A DNA stretch of 64,000 bases, from positions 496,001 through 560,000 of the forward strand of contig CAYZHM010000001.1 of assembly GCA_964478225.1 (NCBI GenBank). Direction: 5' to 3'. Positions within the stretch are counted from its first letter, which is position 1, and every line of letters begins with the position of its first letter. The notes beneath the pieces are model-generated. The model ran no database searches and was not told the origin of the DNA. It saw nothing but the letters and a program-made list of their open reading frames with translations. The translations under genes were made by a program, and so were the position numbers. Shown here in pieces: positions 57,051 through 64,000 of this stretch. The stretch comes from CAYZHM01 sp964478225 (GTDB taxonomy: Bacteria; Pseudomonadota; Alphaproteobacteria; Micavibrionales; Micavibrionaceae).

Positions 57051-58455
57051 TGCTCTTCAAAAGTTTTTCAAGCTCGCCAGGCAGGTCATAGGCCCAATAG
57101 GTAATATCGCCTGCGCCCATGCAAATAACAAAATCGCCGCGTGTGGCTTTACTGTAGATCATCTGAGCAAGGTCTTCGCTCTTGTTCAGCATATCAACAT
57201 CTTTATAACCATGTTTTTTTATACCTTCAGCGAGGGATTCTTTGTTAATCCCGGCGATTGGCGTTTCGCCGGCCTCGTAGACATCTGCGACAATGACCAT
57301 GTCCGCGTCGTTAAAGCATGTACAAAAATCCTCGAACAAATCATGAAGACGTGAATAGCGGTGAGGCTGAACCACGGCAATTATTTTGCCGCCCGTCTCT
57401 TTTACGGCGGTGCGGGCCGTTGCGAGAACAGTTGCAATCTCAACAGGGTGGTGACCGTAGTCATCAATAATTGTGATGCCCCCAACTTCGCCGGTTTTGG
57501 TGAAGCGGCGCTTGACGCCCGTGAATGTTTCCATTCCCTTTTTCATCAACGGAGGCGCAACGTCGAGCTCCCTTGCCACCGCTAGCGCAACCAATGAGTT
57601 TTGTACGTTGTGACGTCCAAGCATGGGAAGATAGACATCTTTTAACGTTAGTCCGTCTGTGAAAATAACATCGAATGTTGTTCCAGATGAATCGTGACGC
57701 AGATTTTCGGCGCGGATATCGGCCTGCGGGTTAAAGCCATAAGTAATGATTTTACGGTCGGTGATCTCAGGAATAAGCGCTTGTACTTCCGGATGGTCAA
57801 TACAAAGAACAGCAAAACCATAAAACGGAATGTTGGTGATGAAGGTTTTGAAGGCCTCTTTCAGAACATCGAACGACCCATAATGTTCCATATGCTCAGG
57901 ATCAATATTAGTCACTGCGACAGCGCTGGCCGGTAATTTTGTAAAGGTACCGTCACTTTCGTCTGATTCAACAACCATCCATTTGGATGAACCCATGCGG
58001 GTATTGGTGCCGTATGAATTCACAATGCCGCCATTGATGACCGTTGGATCCAGACCGGCAGCTTCGAGCATCTGGCCAACCATCGCTGTGGTTGTGGTTT
58101 TGCCGTGAGTACCGCCAATCGCGATAGCGTATTTCAGGCGCATAAGCTCAGCCAGCATTTCGGCGCGGCGAACAACGGGAATTTTTCTTTCCCGCGCTGC
58201 CCTCAGCTCCGGATTGTCCTTTTTAACGGCTGAAGAAATAACGACGCAGGCGACGTCTTTAACATGCGCGGCATCATGGCCAACCTTAACATCGATCCCT
58301 TGTTTGCGGAGGCGTTCCACATTTGGACTGTCTTTCAGGTCAGATCCCTGGACCTTATATCCCAGCGTATTGAGAACCTCAGCAATGCCGCTCATGCCGA
58401 TCCCGCCAATGCCGACGAAATGAATTGTGCCGATATTCGTATCCATAGCTTTCAT
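57040..58455 (-). CDS. murC: UDP-N-acetylmuramate--L-alanine ligase
   Basis: A 471-residue Mur ligase adding L-Ala to UDP-MurNAc. It has HFVGIGGIGMSGIAEVL near the N-terminus, P-loop IGGTHGKTTTTAMV, VVESDESDGTFT and IIDDYGHHPVEI. GGAG precedes the ATG at 58455. It overlaps murB by 11 bp. Confidence 0.97.
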   Translation of the reverse strand: MKAMDTNIGTIHFVGIGGIGMSGIAEVLNTLGYKVQGSDLKDSPNVERLRKQGIDVKVGHDAAHVKDVACVVISSAVKKDNPELRAARERKIPVVRRAEMLAELMRLKYAIAIGGTHGKTTTTAMVGQMLEAAGLDPTVINGGIVNSYGTNTRMGSSKWMVVESDESDGTFTKLPASAVAVTNIDPEHMEHYGSFDVLKEAFKTFITNIPFYGFAVLCIDHPEVQALIPEITDRKIITYGFNPQADIRAENLRHDSSGTTFDVIFTDGLTLKDVYLPMLGRHNVQNSLVALAVARELDVAPPLMKKGMETFTGVKRRFTKTGEVGGITIIDDYGHHPVEIATVLATARTAVKETGGKIIAVVQPHRYSRLHDLFEDFCTCFNDADMVIVADVYEAGETPIAGINKESLAEGIKKHGYKDVDMLNKSEDLAQMIYSKATRGDFVICMGAGDITYWAYDLPGELEKLLKSNAA

Positions 58456-58467
58456 GTTCAGTAACTC

Positions 58468-59580
58468 CTATTCATTCCATCCACTGATCAATGCGGTCAC
58501 CAGATTACCCAATTTTTTTGCCGCGTCTGGCTTCCCACAACTTTGTGCTTTTTCAGCCGCTTTGAATAACACAGCAGGATTTTGTAAAAATCCCTCGATG
58601 CGTGCCCTTAAGGCCTCAACCGTAAAACCGTTCTCTGTCATAACCCAAGCGCCACCAATATCTGCAACAGAATCCGCATTCATTTTCTGCTGCTGGTCTT
58701 TGTGATGTGGGTATGGCACGAAAATCGCCGGGCGGCCTGCCGTCGTGACCTCAGCCACAGTGCTTGCACCTGACCTTGCGATAACCAAATGACATTGCTC
58801 GAGTTCATACGCCACGTTATCAAAGAACGGGGCCAATGTGGCATCAATGTGGTTTTTTTCGTATGCTTTTTTGACAGCTTCTAAATCTTCCTCGCGGCAT
58901 TGCTGGATGATTTTAAGGCGAGATTTGTAATCATCAGAGAGGGCCCCAAACGCCTTGGGAAGAACATCGCCAAAAACACGGGCGCCCAAAGATCCTCCAA
59001 TAACGAAAATTCTAAGCTCACCGTCTTGCTCTAATGACGGATAGGGCTTTGTATAAAGCGCAGCGATGTCCGCGCGCACTGGATTGCCTGTGGGAACCGC
59101 GCGCACTTCTTCATCGCGGCTTAACCCTTGCACTTTGGGCAAGGAAATTGCGATGCGTGTGGCTTTCTCGACAAGCAAAGCATTGGCCTTGCCTATAATT
59201 GCGTTTTGTTCGTGAATGACAGTCTTAATTTTCTTCTTTTGTGCCGCGTAGACAGCAGGAAAGGACGGATAACCACCAAAGCCGACCACAAGATCAGGTT
59301 TAAGCTTTGAAAGAAGCGCACCGGCCTGCATTATGCCCAGTCCAAGATTGATTGCGCCTTTGGCCTTACCAATAAAACCTGAACCCAGCGTTCCCGAGCG
59401 GATGACGTGAACGGGAATATTCTCAAACATTTTTGCATAGTTCTGACCGCGCGTATCGGTCACCAGTTCAATCCGGTAACCTCGCGACTTTAAATCAGCG
59501 GCCAATGCCTGTGCAGGCGTCATATGCCCGCCTGTGCCGCCTGCTGAAATCATAACGAAAGGTGATTCTTTTTGTCCCAT
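58468..59580 (-). CDS. murG: Lipid II synthase MurG
   Basis: A 370-residue glycosyltransferase that adds GlcNAc to lipid I. It has ISAGGTGGHMTPAQALA at the start, GFGGYPSFPAV, IHEQNAIIGKAN and the acceptor/UDP site ARSGASTVAEVTTAGRPAIF. GGGGAG precedes the start. It lies 12 bp upstream of murC. Confidence 0.97.
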   Translation of the reverse strand: MGQKESPFVMISAGGTGGHMTPAQALAADLKSRGYRIELVTDTRGQNYAKMFENIPVHVIRSGTLGSGFIGKAKGAINLGLGIMQAGALLSKLKPDLVVGFGGYPSFPAVYAAQKKKIKTVIHEQNAIIGKANALLVEKATRIAISLPKVQGLSRDEEVRAVPTGNPVRADIAALYTKPYPSLEQDGELRIFVIGGSLGARVFGDVLPKAFGALSDDYKSRLKIIQQCREEDLEAVKKAYEKNHIDATLAPFFDNVAYELEQCHLVIARSGASTVAEVTTAGRPAIFVPYPHHKDQQQKMNADSVADIGGAWVMTENGFTVEALRARIEGFLQNPAVLFKAAEKAQSCGKPDAAKKLGNLVTALISGWNE

Positions 59581-59621
59581 TGCTCCCCTGTATTACACCG
59601 CAAAACTGCGCTATGCAAACT

Positions 59622-60761
59622 CTACATGGATAATCCGCCCTTGGAAATCCCTGGACGCTTTGTTCTGCGCGTCAGAGCAAGGACAACACCCATGGCATAA
59701 GCCGTGGATAACAAAGATGAACCGCCATAGCTCATGAACGGGAGGGTCATACCCTTGGCTGGCAGAAGATTCATCGCTGAGCCCATATGAACAAAGGCCT
59801 GGAAAGAAAATATGGTTAGGAGCCCCCCGGCCGCCAGTACGGAGAACAAATCGTCGTTCGCATTCATTTTCCCAAGCCCTCGAATAATAATAAATCCATA
59901 AATAAAGACTATAATCAGAATAGCAATCAATCCCATTTCCTCGCCTGCTACGGAAAATATAAAATCGGCATGGGCATCCGGTAATCCGAGTTTGACAACA
60001 CCTTGCCCCGGGCCTGTGCCCATGATGCCTCCTGTCTGGAAGGCTTCGAGAGAACGCTCAACCTGATAATTGTCTCCGCTTTCCGGATCAAGAAAGCGGT
60101 TAACCCGGCTTTGAACGTGATCAAAGCTGAGATAAGCGAAAGTGGCACCAATGACACCCAACGCCACAAGAATGAACAGCATTCTAAAACGTAAGCCAAA
60201 TATAAAAAATATAGTCATGAGACCGATAGTTACAACGAAGGTCATACCGAAGTCGGGCTGCATCAATAGTAAGAAAGCAACGATTGTATATAAGACCACT
60301 GTTAAAAATTTTCCGGGAAATTTTTCTTTGATTTTTTGCAACGCCATCAGCCACGCAGAAACAATAATAAAAGATGGTTTGATAAATTCGCTGGGTTGCA
60401 AAGAAAACCCTGGCAAGTGGATCCAGCGGCGCGCGCCTTTAATTTCTATGCCGACGAATAAAACCAGAACCATGGCAAAGATTCCGCAAACAAATATAAT
60501 GCTTGAGATGCGCCATATTGTGCGCGGATCGCACATTGAAAACCCAAAAAATAGCGCCAAAGCCGGTATCAAGACCACTATATGGCGAATAAGAAAGTGA
60601 AAGGACCCAAGCCCGAGATGCTCTGCAACGGGTGGGCTTGCCGTTGCGACAAGGATAATGCCGATCACCATAAGAAGAAGGAAAGCGAATAAAAGCGGGC
60701 GATCAACCGTCCACCACCACTGTCCCAAAAATGATCGATCGGCACGGGAAAAACGGCTCAT
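59622..60761 (-). CDS. ftsW: Septal peptidoglycan polymerase FtsW
   Basis: A 379-residue SEDS protein with about ten membrane helices. It has RRWIHLPGFSLQPSEFIKPS, MQPDFGMTFV, GTGPGQGVVKLGLPDAHADF and TLPFMSYGGSSLLSTAYAMG. It makes septal glycan with FtsI. Its start overlaps murD by 4 bp. Confidence 0.96.
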   Translation of the reverse strand: MSRFSRADRSFLGQWWWTVDRPLLFAFLLLMVIGIILVATASPPVAEHLGLGSFHFLIRHIVVLIPALALFFGFSMCDPRTIWRISSIIFVCGIFAMVLVLFVGIEIKGARRWIHLPGFSLQPSEFIKPSFIIVSAWLMALQKIKEKFPGKFLTVVLYTIVAFLLLMQPDFGMTFVVTIGLMTIFFIFGLRFRMLFILVALGVIGATFAYLSFDHVQSRVNRFLDPESGDNYQVERSLEAFQTGGIMGTGPGQGVVKLGLPDAHADFIFSVAGEEMGLIAILIIVFIYGFIIIRGLGKMNANDDLFSVLAAGGLLTIFSFQAFVHMGSAMNLLPAKGMTLPFMSYGGSSLLSTAYAMGVVLALTRRTKRPGISKGGLSM

Positions 60762-62002
60762 AAGGCCTCCACCAATTTTGTGAAGTGATCGCCGCGCTCT
60801 TCAAAATTTTTATATTGATCGAACGATGCCGCCGCCGGAGAGAGAAGAACCACGGCGTTTTCTTTGCTGGATTGAGCGTCTTTATGCGCGGCGGTGAGAG
60901 CTTTATCCAACGTGCCACACAGTTCGAATTCTGCGTCATGTCCTTTGAGGTAATTTGCAAAATCTTGCTGAGACTCGCCAATCAGATATGTCTTTTTTAC
61001 ATGAGAGAGAAATGGGGAAACGCCTGCCAGACCACCTTCCTTCGGCCGGCCGCCTGCGATCCAGAAAATGTTTTCAAAACTGGCAAGCGCCTTTGTTGTG
61101 GCTTCTGCGTTGGTCGCTTTGCTGTCGTTGATATACTCTACGAGCCCTATCCGGCGGGTCACAAACTGGCGGTGCGGCAACCCCGGAAATGATTTAAAGG
61201 CCTTGATGATTGTGTCCTCTGGTACACCCAGCTCTTTGCATACAGCGAAAGCAGCCTGCATGTTCTGAATGTTATGCGCCCCGCGCAGCGTCGCATACTC
61301 CATCAAACCTTCAGGAATACCCAGAAGTTTTCTGCCTGTGTTTTGTGCAATTTTTCGGCTGTATTCATCACTGCCGGTAATAACGGCGGCGCCCTCCCCT
61401 TCAAACAGGCGAGCCTTGGCGACGGCGTATTCGTCCATTGTGCCGTGACGGTCGAGATGATCAGGCGTGATGTTCATCAACACGGCAATATCGGGTTTAA
61501 AGGTCGGGCAGAGATCGATTTGGTAAGATGACAATTCCAGAACCAGAACGCCGTTCTCATCTGGGACATCTAGATCAAAAATGGCTTTGCCGATGTTGCC
61601 ACCAACGGCCGTGTTTAGGCCGGATTCTTTTAATATATGGCCGATAAGGGCGGTCGTGGTTGATTTACCGTTTGTCCCCGTAATCCCGACAGTTTTGCAA
61701 TTCCAGCCTTCGCGATACCGCAGCTCGATATCACAAATAATCTCAAGACCTGCCGTTCTGGCATGTGTGACAACGGGATGAGGGTTATAGGTGAACGGCA
61801 CTCCCGGCGCGAGGATGAGCATGCGGCATTTTTGCAGAACTTCGAGGGTAAGATTCTCAATCTTTGCCCCTAAAGCAACAGCCTTATCGCGAGCGGCCTC
61901 ATTGTCGTCCCAGGCGATGACTTCGACACCCTGCTTCACCATCTCGCGAATAACCGCGAGGTTGGATATGCCGAGACCAAAGATGGCGATGGAATTTTTC
62001 AT
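60758..62002 (-). CDS. murD: UDP-N-acetylmuramoylalanine--D-glutamate ligase
   Basis: A 414-residue Mur ligase adding D-Glu. It has IFGLGISNLAVIREM, P-loop GITGTNGKSTTTALIGH, VLELSSYQID, MNITPDHLDRHG and YINDSKATNAEAT. At 414 residues it is a little short for MurD but all motifs are present. It overlaps mraY and ftsW by 4 bp each. Confidence 0.96.
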   Translation of the reverse strand: MKNSIAIFGLGISNLAVIREMVKQGVEVIAWDDNEAARDKAVALGAKIENLTLEVLQKCRMLILAPGVPFTYNPHPVVTHARTAGLEIICDIELRYREGWNCKTVGITGTNGKSTTTALIGHILKESGLNTAVGGNIGKAIFDLDVPDENGVLVLELSSYQIDLCPTFKPDIAVLMNITPDHLDRHGTMDEYAVAKARLFEGEGAAVITGSDEYSRKIAQNTGRKLLGIPEGLMEYATLRGAHNIQNMQAAFAVCKELGVPEDTIIKAFKSFPGLPHRQFVTRRIGLVEYINDSKATNAEATTKALASFENIFWIAGGRPKEGGLAGVSPFLSHVKKTYLIGESQQDFANYLKGHDAEFELCGTLDKALTAAHKDAQSSKENAVVLLSPAAASFDQYKNFEERGDHFTKLVEAL

Positions 62003-63084
62003 CGTAATTTTAAGGTGCTGAGTCCTATCAAAGCTAGAATAACTGCGATGATCCAGAATCTTATAACAATCGTCGGCTCGGACCAGCCTTTTTTCTCAAA
62101 ATGATGGTGAATGGGTGCCATGGCGAAGACACGCTTTCCCGTCAGCTTGAACGAAGCCACCTGGATAATCACCGAAGCAGTCTCCAGAACGAACAACCCG
62201 CCGATGATCGCAAGAACCAATTCGTGTTTGGTCGCAACAGCAATTGCACCCAATACACCCCCCATAGCCAAAGAGCCTGTATCGCCCATAAAAATCATGG
62301 CCGGCGGGGCGTTGAACCAGAGGAACCCCATAGCGCCGCCTATGAGCGCGCCGCATAAGATAGCAAGTTCGCCCGTTCCGGGAACGTAAGAGATCTGTAG
62401 ATATTCCGCGAATTTGAGATTGCCCGTCATGTAAGCGATGACGCCAAAGCTTGCGGCGGCGATGGCAACAGGGACAATCGCAAGGCCATCAAGACCATCC
62501 GTCAAATTCACAGCATTGGAAGAGCCCACCACGACCAATAATGCCCAAATGGGGAATAGCAGACCGATAGAAATATAGGCCTCTTTTAAAAACGGGATTG
62601 CAATATGCGTGTTCATATTGTCAGGCAACGCATTCATAACGGCCAAAGCAAAAATAATTCCGAATAAAAACTGCCCTGTGAGTTTGAGCCTTCCTGGCAA
62701 ACCCTTAACATTGCGCTTGGTCAACTTGAGGTAATCGTCTGCGAAGCCAATCAAGCCATATCCCGCCATAATCAATAATGCGCACCATACATAAACATTG
62801 CTCAAATCGGCCCAAAGAAGCGTGGATATGGAGACCGAGATCAAAATCATAAGACCGCCCATGGTTGGCGTTCCGGCCTTTTTGAAATGCGTTTCTGGGC
62901 CATCGTCTCGAATAGGCTGACCTTTGCCCTGCTTGGATCTGAGCCAGCGGATCATGGGCGGCGCTATTATAAAGCAGATAATAAGAGCCGTCATAATTGC
63001 CCCGCCCGTGCGGAAGGTTAGATACCGGAACAAATTAAAGAAGATAAAATGTTCGGAGAGCGGTGTGAGAAAATGATATAGCAT
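61999..63084 (-). CDS. mraY: Phospho-MurNAc-pentapeptide translocase MraY
   Basis: A 361-residue membrane enzyme that transfers phospho-MurNAc-pentapeptide to undecaprenyl phosphate, making lipid I. About ten helices, with the catalytic FADDYLKLTKRN motif, NAVNLTDGLDGLA and the HHHFEKKGWSE loop. It follows the MurF-like gene by 8 bp. Confidence 0.97.
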   Translation of the reverse strand: MLYHFLTPLSEHFIFFNLFRYLTFRTGGAIMTALIICFIIAPPMIRWLRSKQGKGQPIRDDGPETHFKKAGTPTMGGLMILISVSISTLLWADLSNVYVWCALLIMAGYGLIGFADDYLKLTKRNVKGLPGRLKLTGQFLFGIIFALAVMNALPDNMNTHIAIPFLKEAYISIGLLFPIWALLVVVGSSNAVNLTDGLDGLAIVPVAIAAASFGVIAYMTGNLKFAEYLQISYVPGTGELAILCGALIGGAMGFLWFNAPPAMIFMGDTGSLAMGGVLGAIAVATKHELVLAIIGGLFVLETASVIIQVASFKLTGKRVFAMAPIHHHFEKKGWSEPTIVIRFWIIAVILALIGLSTLKLR

Positions 63085-63092
63085 GCAAAACC

Positions 63093-64000
63093 CTAGCTGT
63101 TAGAAGTGACCATACGCAGAACGCTTGAAAATTCAATTTTTTGCTTGCTGGCTGGCTTTTTAAAGACCATATAATCGCCCGGCGCAAGCACTTCCGGTAC
63201 GACTTTCTTGAAATCTGTTGATCTCGGTTTTTGAACAGCCTGCTTTAACGATGGCTGCAAAATGATATCTTTTGAAGTGTAAACGAGGTTTAAAGAGTCA
63301 ATACGGTGAGGAATTTCCAAATCAGGAATTCTTTGTGTTTGAATGCCTTGTGAGACCCGGCGTGAATCAAGAATAACCGTTCTGTTCATCACACCAATGT
63401 CGATTAAGTTCTTCACCTTGAAGGCGGCAAATTGCTCCGGCTCGATCTTCGATAGATTTCTCATCATAGACTGGGCGCAGACTTCCAAGGCCGTACGCAC
63501 ATTCTTTGATTTTATTTTACACTTGTCCCAAACCTCGTGAATATCAAAAATACTTTCCAATCCGGATGCCTTAATAATCGCCAAACATTCCGCAGAAGCA
63601 GGTAAGGACATATCCATCAAAACAGAAGCATGAAGCGGCATCGCGCTAAAAATGCGGCTATGCACGGCCTTGGCCGGGTCTGTAATAACGGCAATGTCAG
63701 GCGATACCGAAGGTGAAAAACCAAATACGCCATACGCAACATCGTCTGGAAGCGCGGCAAGACCTTGAGACATATGACGGCCACCTTCATGAACCGATGA
63801 TCTCTCCTGAAGCATTTGTGTGACGGCGGCGCGCTCATGCTCACCTTGCACGGCGATCACGCAGGCATGCGTCTTAAAACGACCGGCTCGGGCGAAGCTG
63901 CGTAAGGCCTCGAACGTGTTGTTCACCCTTAAGCATGCCCATTCATCGCGCGCCTTCATATTTGAAGGAATCACGGCCGCCGATGCTCCCTTATGAAAGA
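63093..64000 (-). CDS. MurF-like protein with lost ATP loop, cut by window edge
   Basis: The minus-strand frame is open from 63093 to the window edge, so the N-terminus is missing; a GTG at 63974 is internal. It lies in the murF slot directly upstream of mraY. Its start, GASAAVIPS with a following VIAVQGEHERAAVTQML, aligns with the MurF region normally reading AAAVVV and VIAVTGSVGKTTTKEML, so the P-loop Gly-Lys-Thr is gone. YGVFGFSPSVSPDIAVIT parallels the MurF E-MG region. The end, LAPGDYMVFKKPASKQKIEF, matches the MurF C-terminal PGD-KGS segment. The visible part is about 100 residues shorter than the matching part of MurF. It is probably a non-catalytic relative of MurF. Confidence 0.65.
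   Translation of the reverse strand, partial: FHKGASAAVIPSNMKARDEWACLRVNNTFEALRSFARAGRFKTHACVIAVQGEHERAAVTQMLQERSSVHEGGRHMSQGLAALPDDVAYGVFGFSPSVSPDIAVITDPAKAVHSRIFSAMPLHASVLMDMSLPASAECLAIIKASGLESIFDIHEVWDKCKIKSKNVRTALEVCAQSMMRNLSKIEPEQFAAFKVKNLIDIGVMNRTVILDSRRVSQGIQTQRIPDLEIPHRIDSLNLVYTSKDIILQPSLKQAVQKPRSTDFKKVVPEVLAPGDYMVFKKPASKQKIEFSSVLRMVTSNS

Noticed and set aside
1..64000. CRISPR array, rRNA genes or insertion sequences
   Set aside because: No regularly spaced repeats, rRNA-like stretches or transposase frames were seen.

Overview
The window reads as the chromosome of an alphaproteobacterium carrying part of a T7-like (podovirus-type) prophage. The host assignment rests on the DUF1476 F-ATPase inhibitor (zeta) subunit, the three-gene proton-translocating transhydrogenase (pntAA, pntAB, pntB), the FtsZ C-terminus, and the BolA/monothiol glutaredoxin pair. 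Genus cannot be fixed from sequence alone; a Micavibrio/Rhodospirillales-like lineage is a guess.

Positions 1-17.5 kb hold a podoviral morphogenesis and lysis module, nearly all on the minus strand and therefore read right to left: leader genes, portal, Bbp19-like protein, scaffold, major capsid, tail tubular A, a MuF-type polymorphic toxin with probable immunity gene, tail tubular B-like protein, a small virion protein, tailspike, terminase subunits, a spanin-like protein, SleB endolysin, 3TM holin, and finally a sigma-70 family factor cut by the window edge. No integrase, T7-type RNA polymerase or replication genes are visible; the left end lies outside. Plus-strand cargo interrupts the module: a PilZ gene with an unknown partner, and a small glycine-zipper lipoprotein. 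The leader promoter region carries a GTTC-N7-GTTC repeat (the alphaproteobacterial LexA box) and faces a divergent HTH regulator that has lost the middle of its S24 peptidase domain. A terminator sits between capsid and tail tubular A, the same place as T-phi in T7.

Positions 18-22.6 kb hold housekeeping genes (pyrE, nadK, purC, DUF1476, bolA, grxD). Positions 22.6-28.4 kb hold the elongasome operon (mreB, mreC, mreD, mrdA, rodA) and rpmJ. Positions 28.5-36.8 kb hold a second-messenger and secretion block: a cyclic-nucleotide-binding EAL protein facing a CHASE2 adenylate cyclase, followed by a three-gene type I secretion system (membrane fusion protein, ABC transporter, TolC). Positions 37-40 kb hold the transhydrogenase. 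Positions 40-47 kb hold a membrane protein of unknown function, a lipase-like hydrolase, ligA, recN and bamD.

Positions 47-64 kb hold the division and cell wall (dcw) cluster in reverse: mraY, murD, ftsW, murG, murC, murB, ddl, ftsQ, ftsA, ftsZ, lpxC. Two oddities stand out. A plus-strand pair, an alpha/beta hydrolase and a membrane-anchored MurF-like ligase, is inserted between ddl and murB. The gene in the usual murF slot (cut by the right edge) looks like a MurF homologue without its ATP-binding loop. The ftsZ promoter region carries five GANTC (CcrM) sites within 72 bp.

The strongest candidates for something new are the toxin-immunity pair inside a T7-like virion operon, the phage sigma factor combined with a LexA box and a truncated repressor, a promoter/operator design shared by the capsid gene and a distant membrane-protein gene, and the rearranged MurF step.
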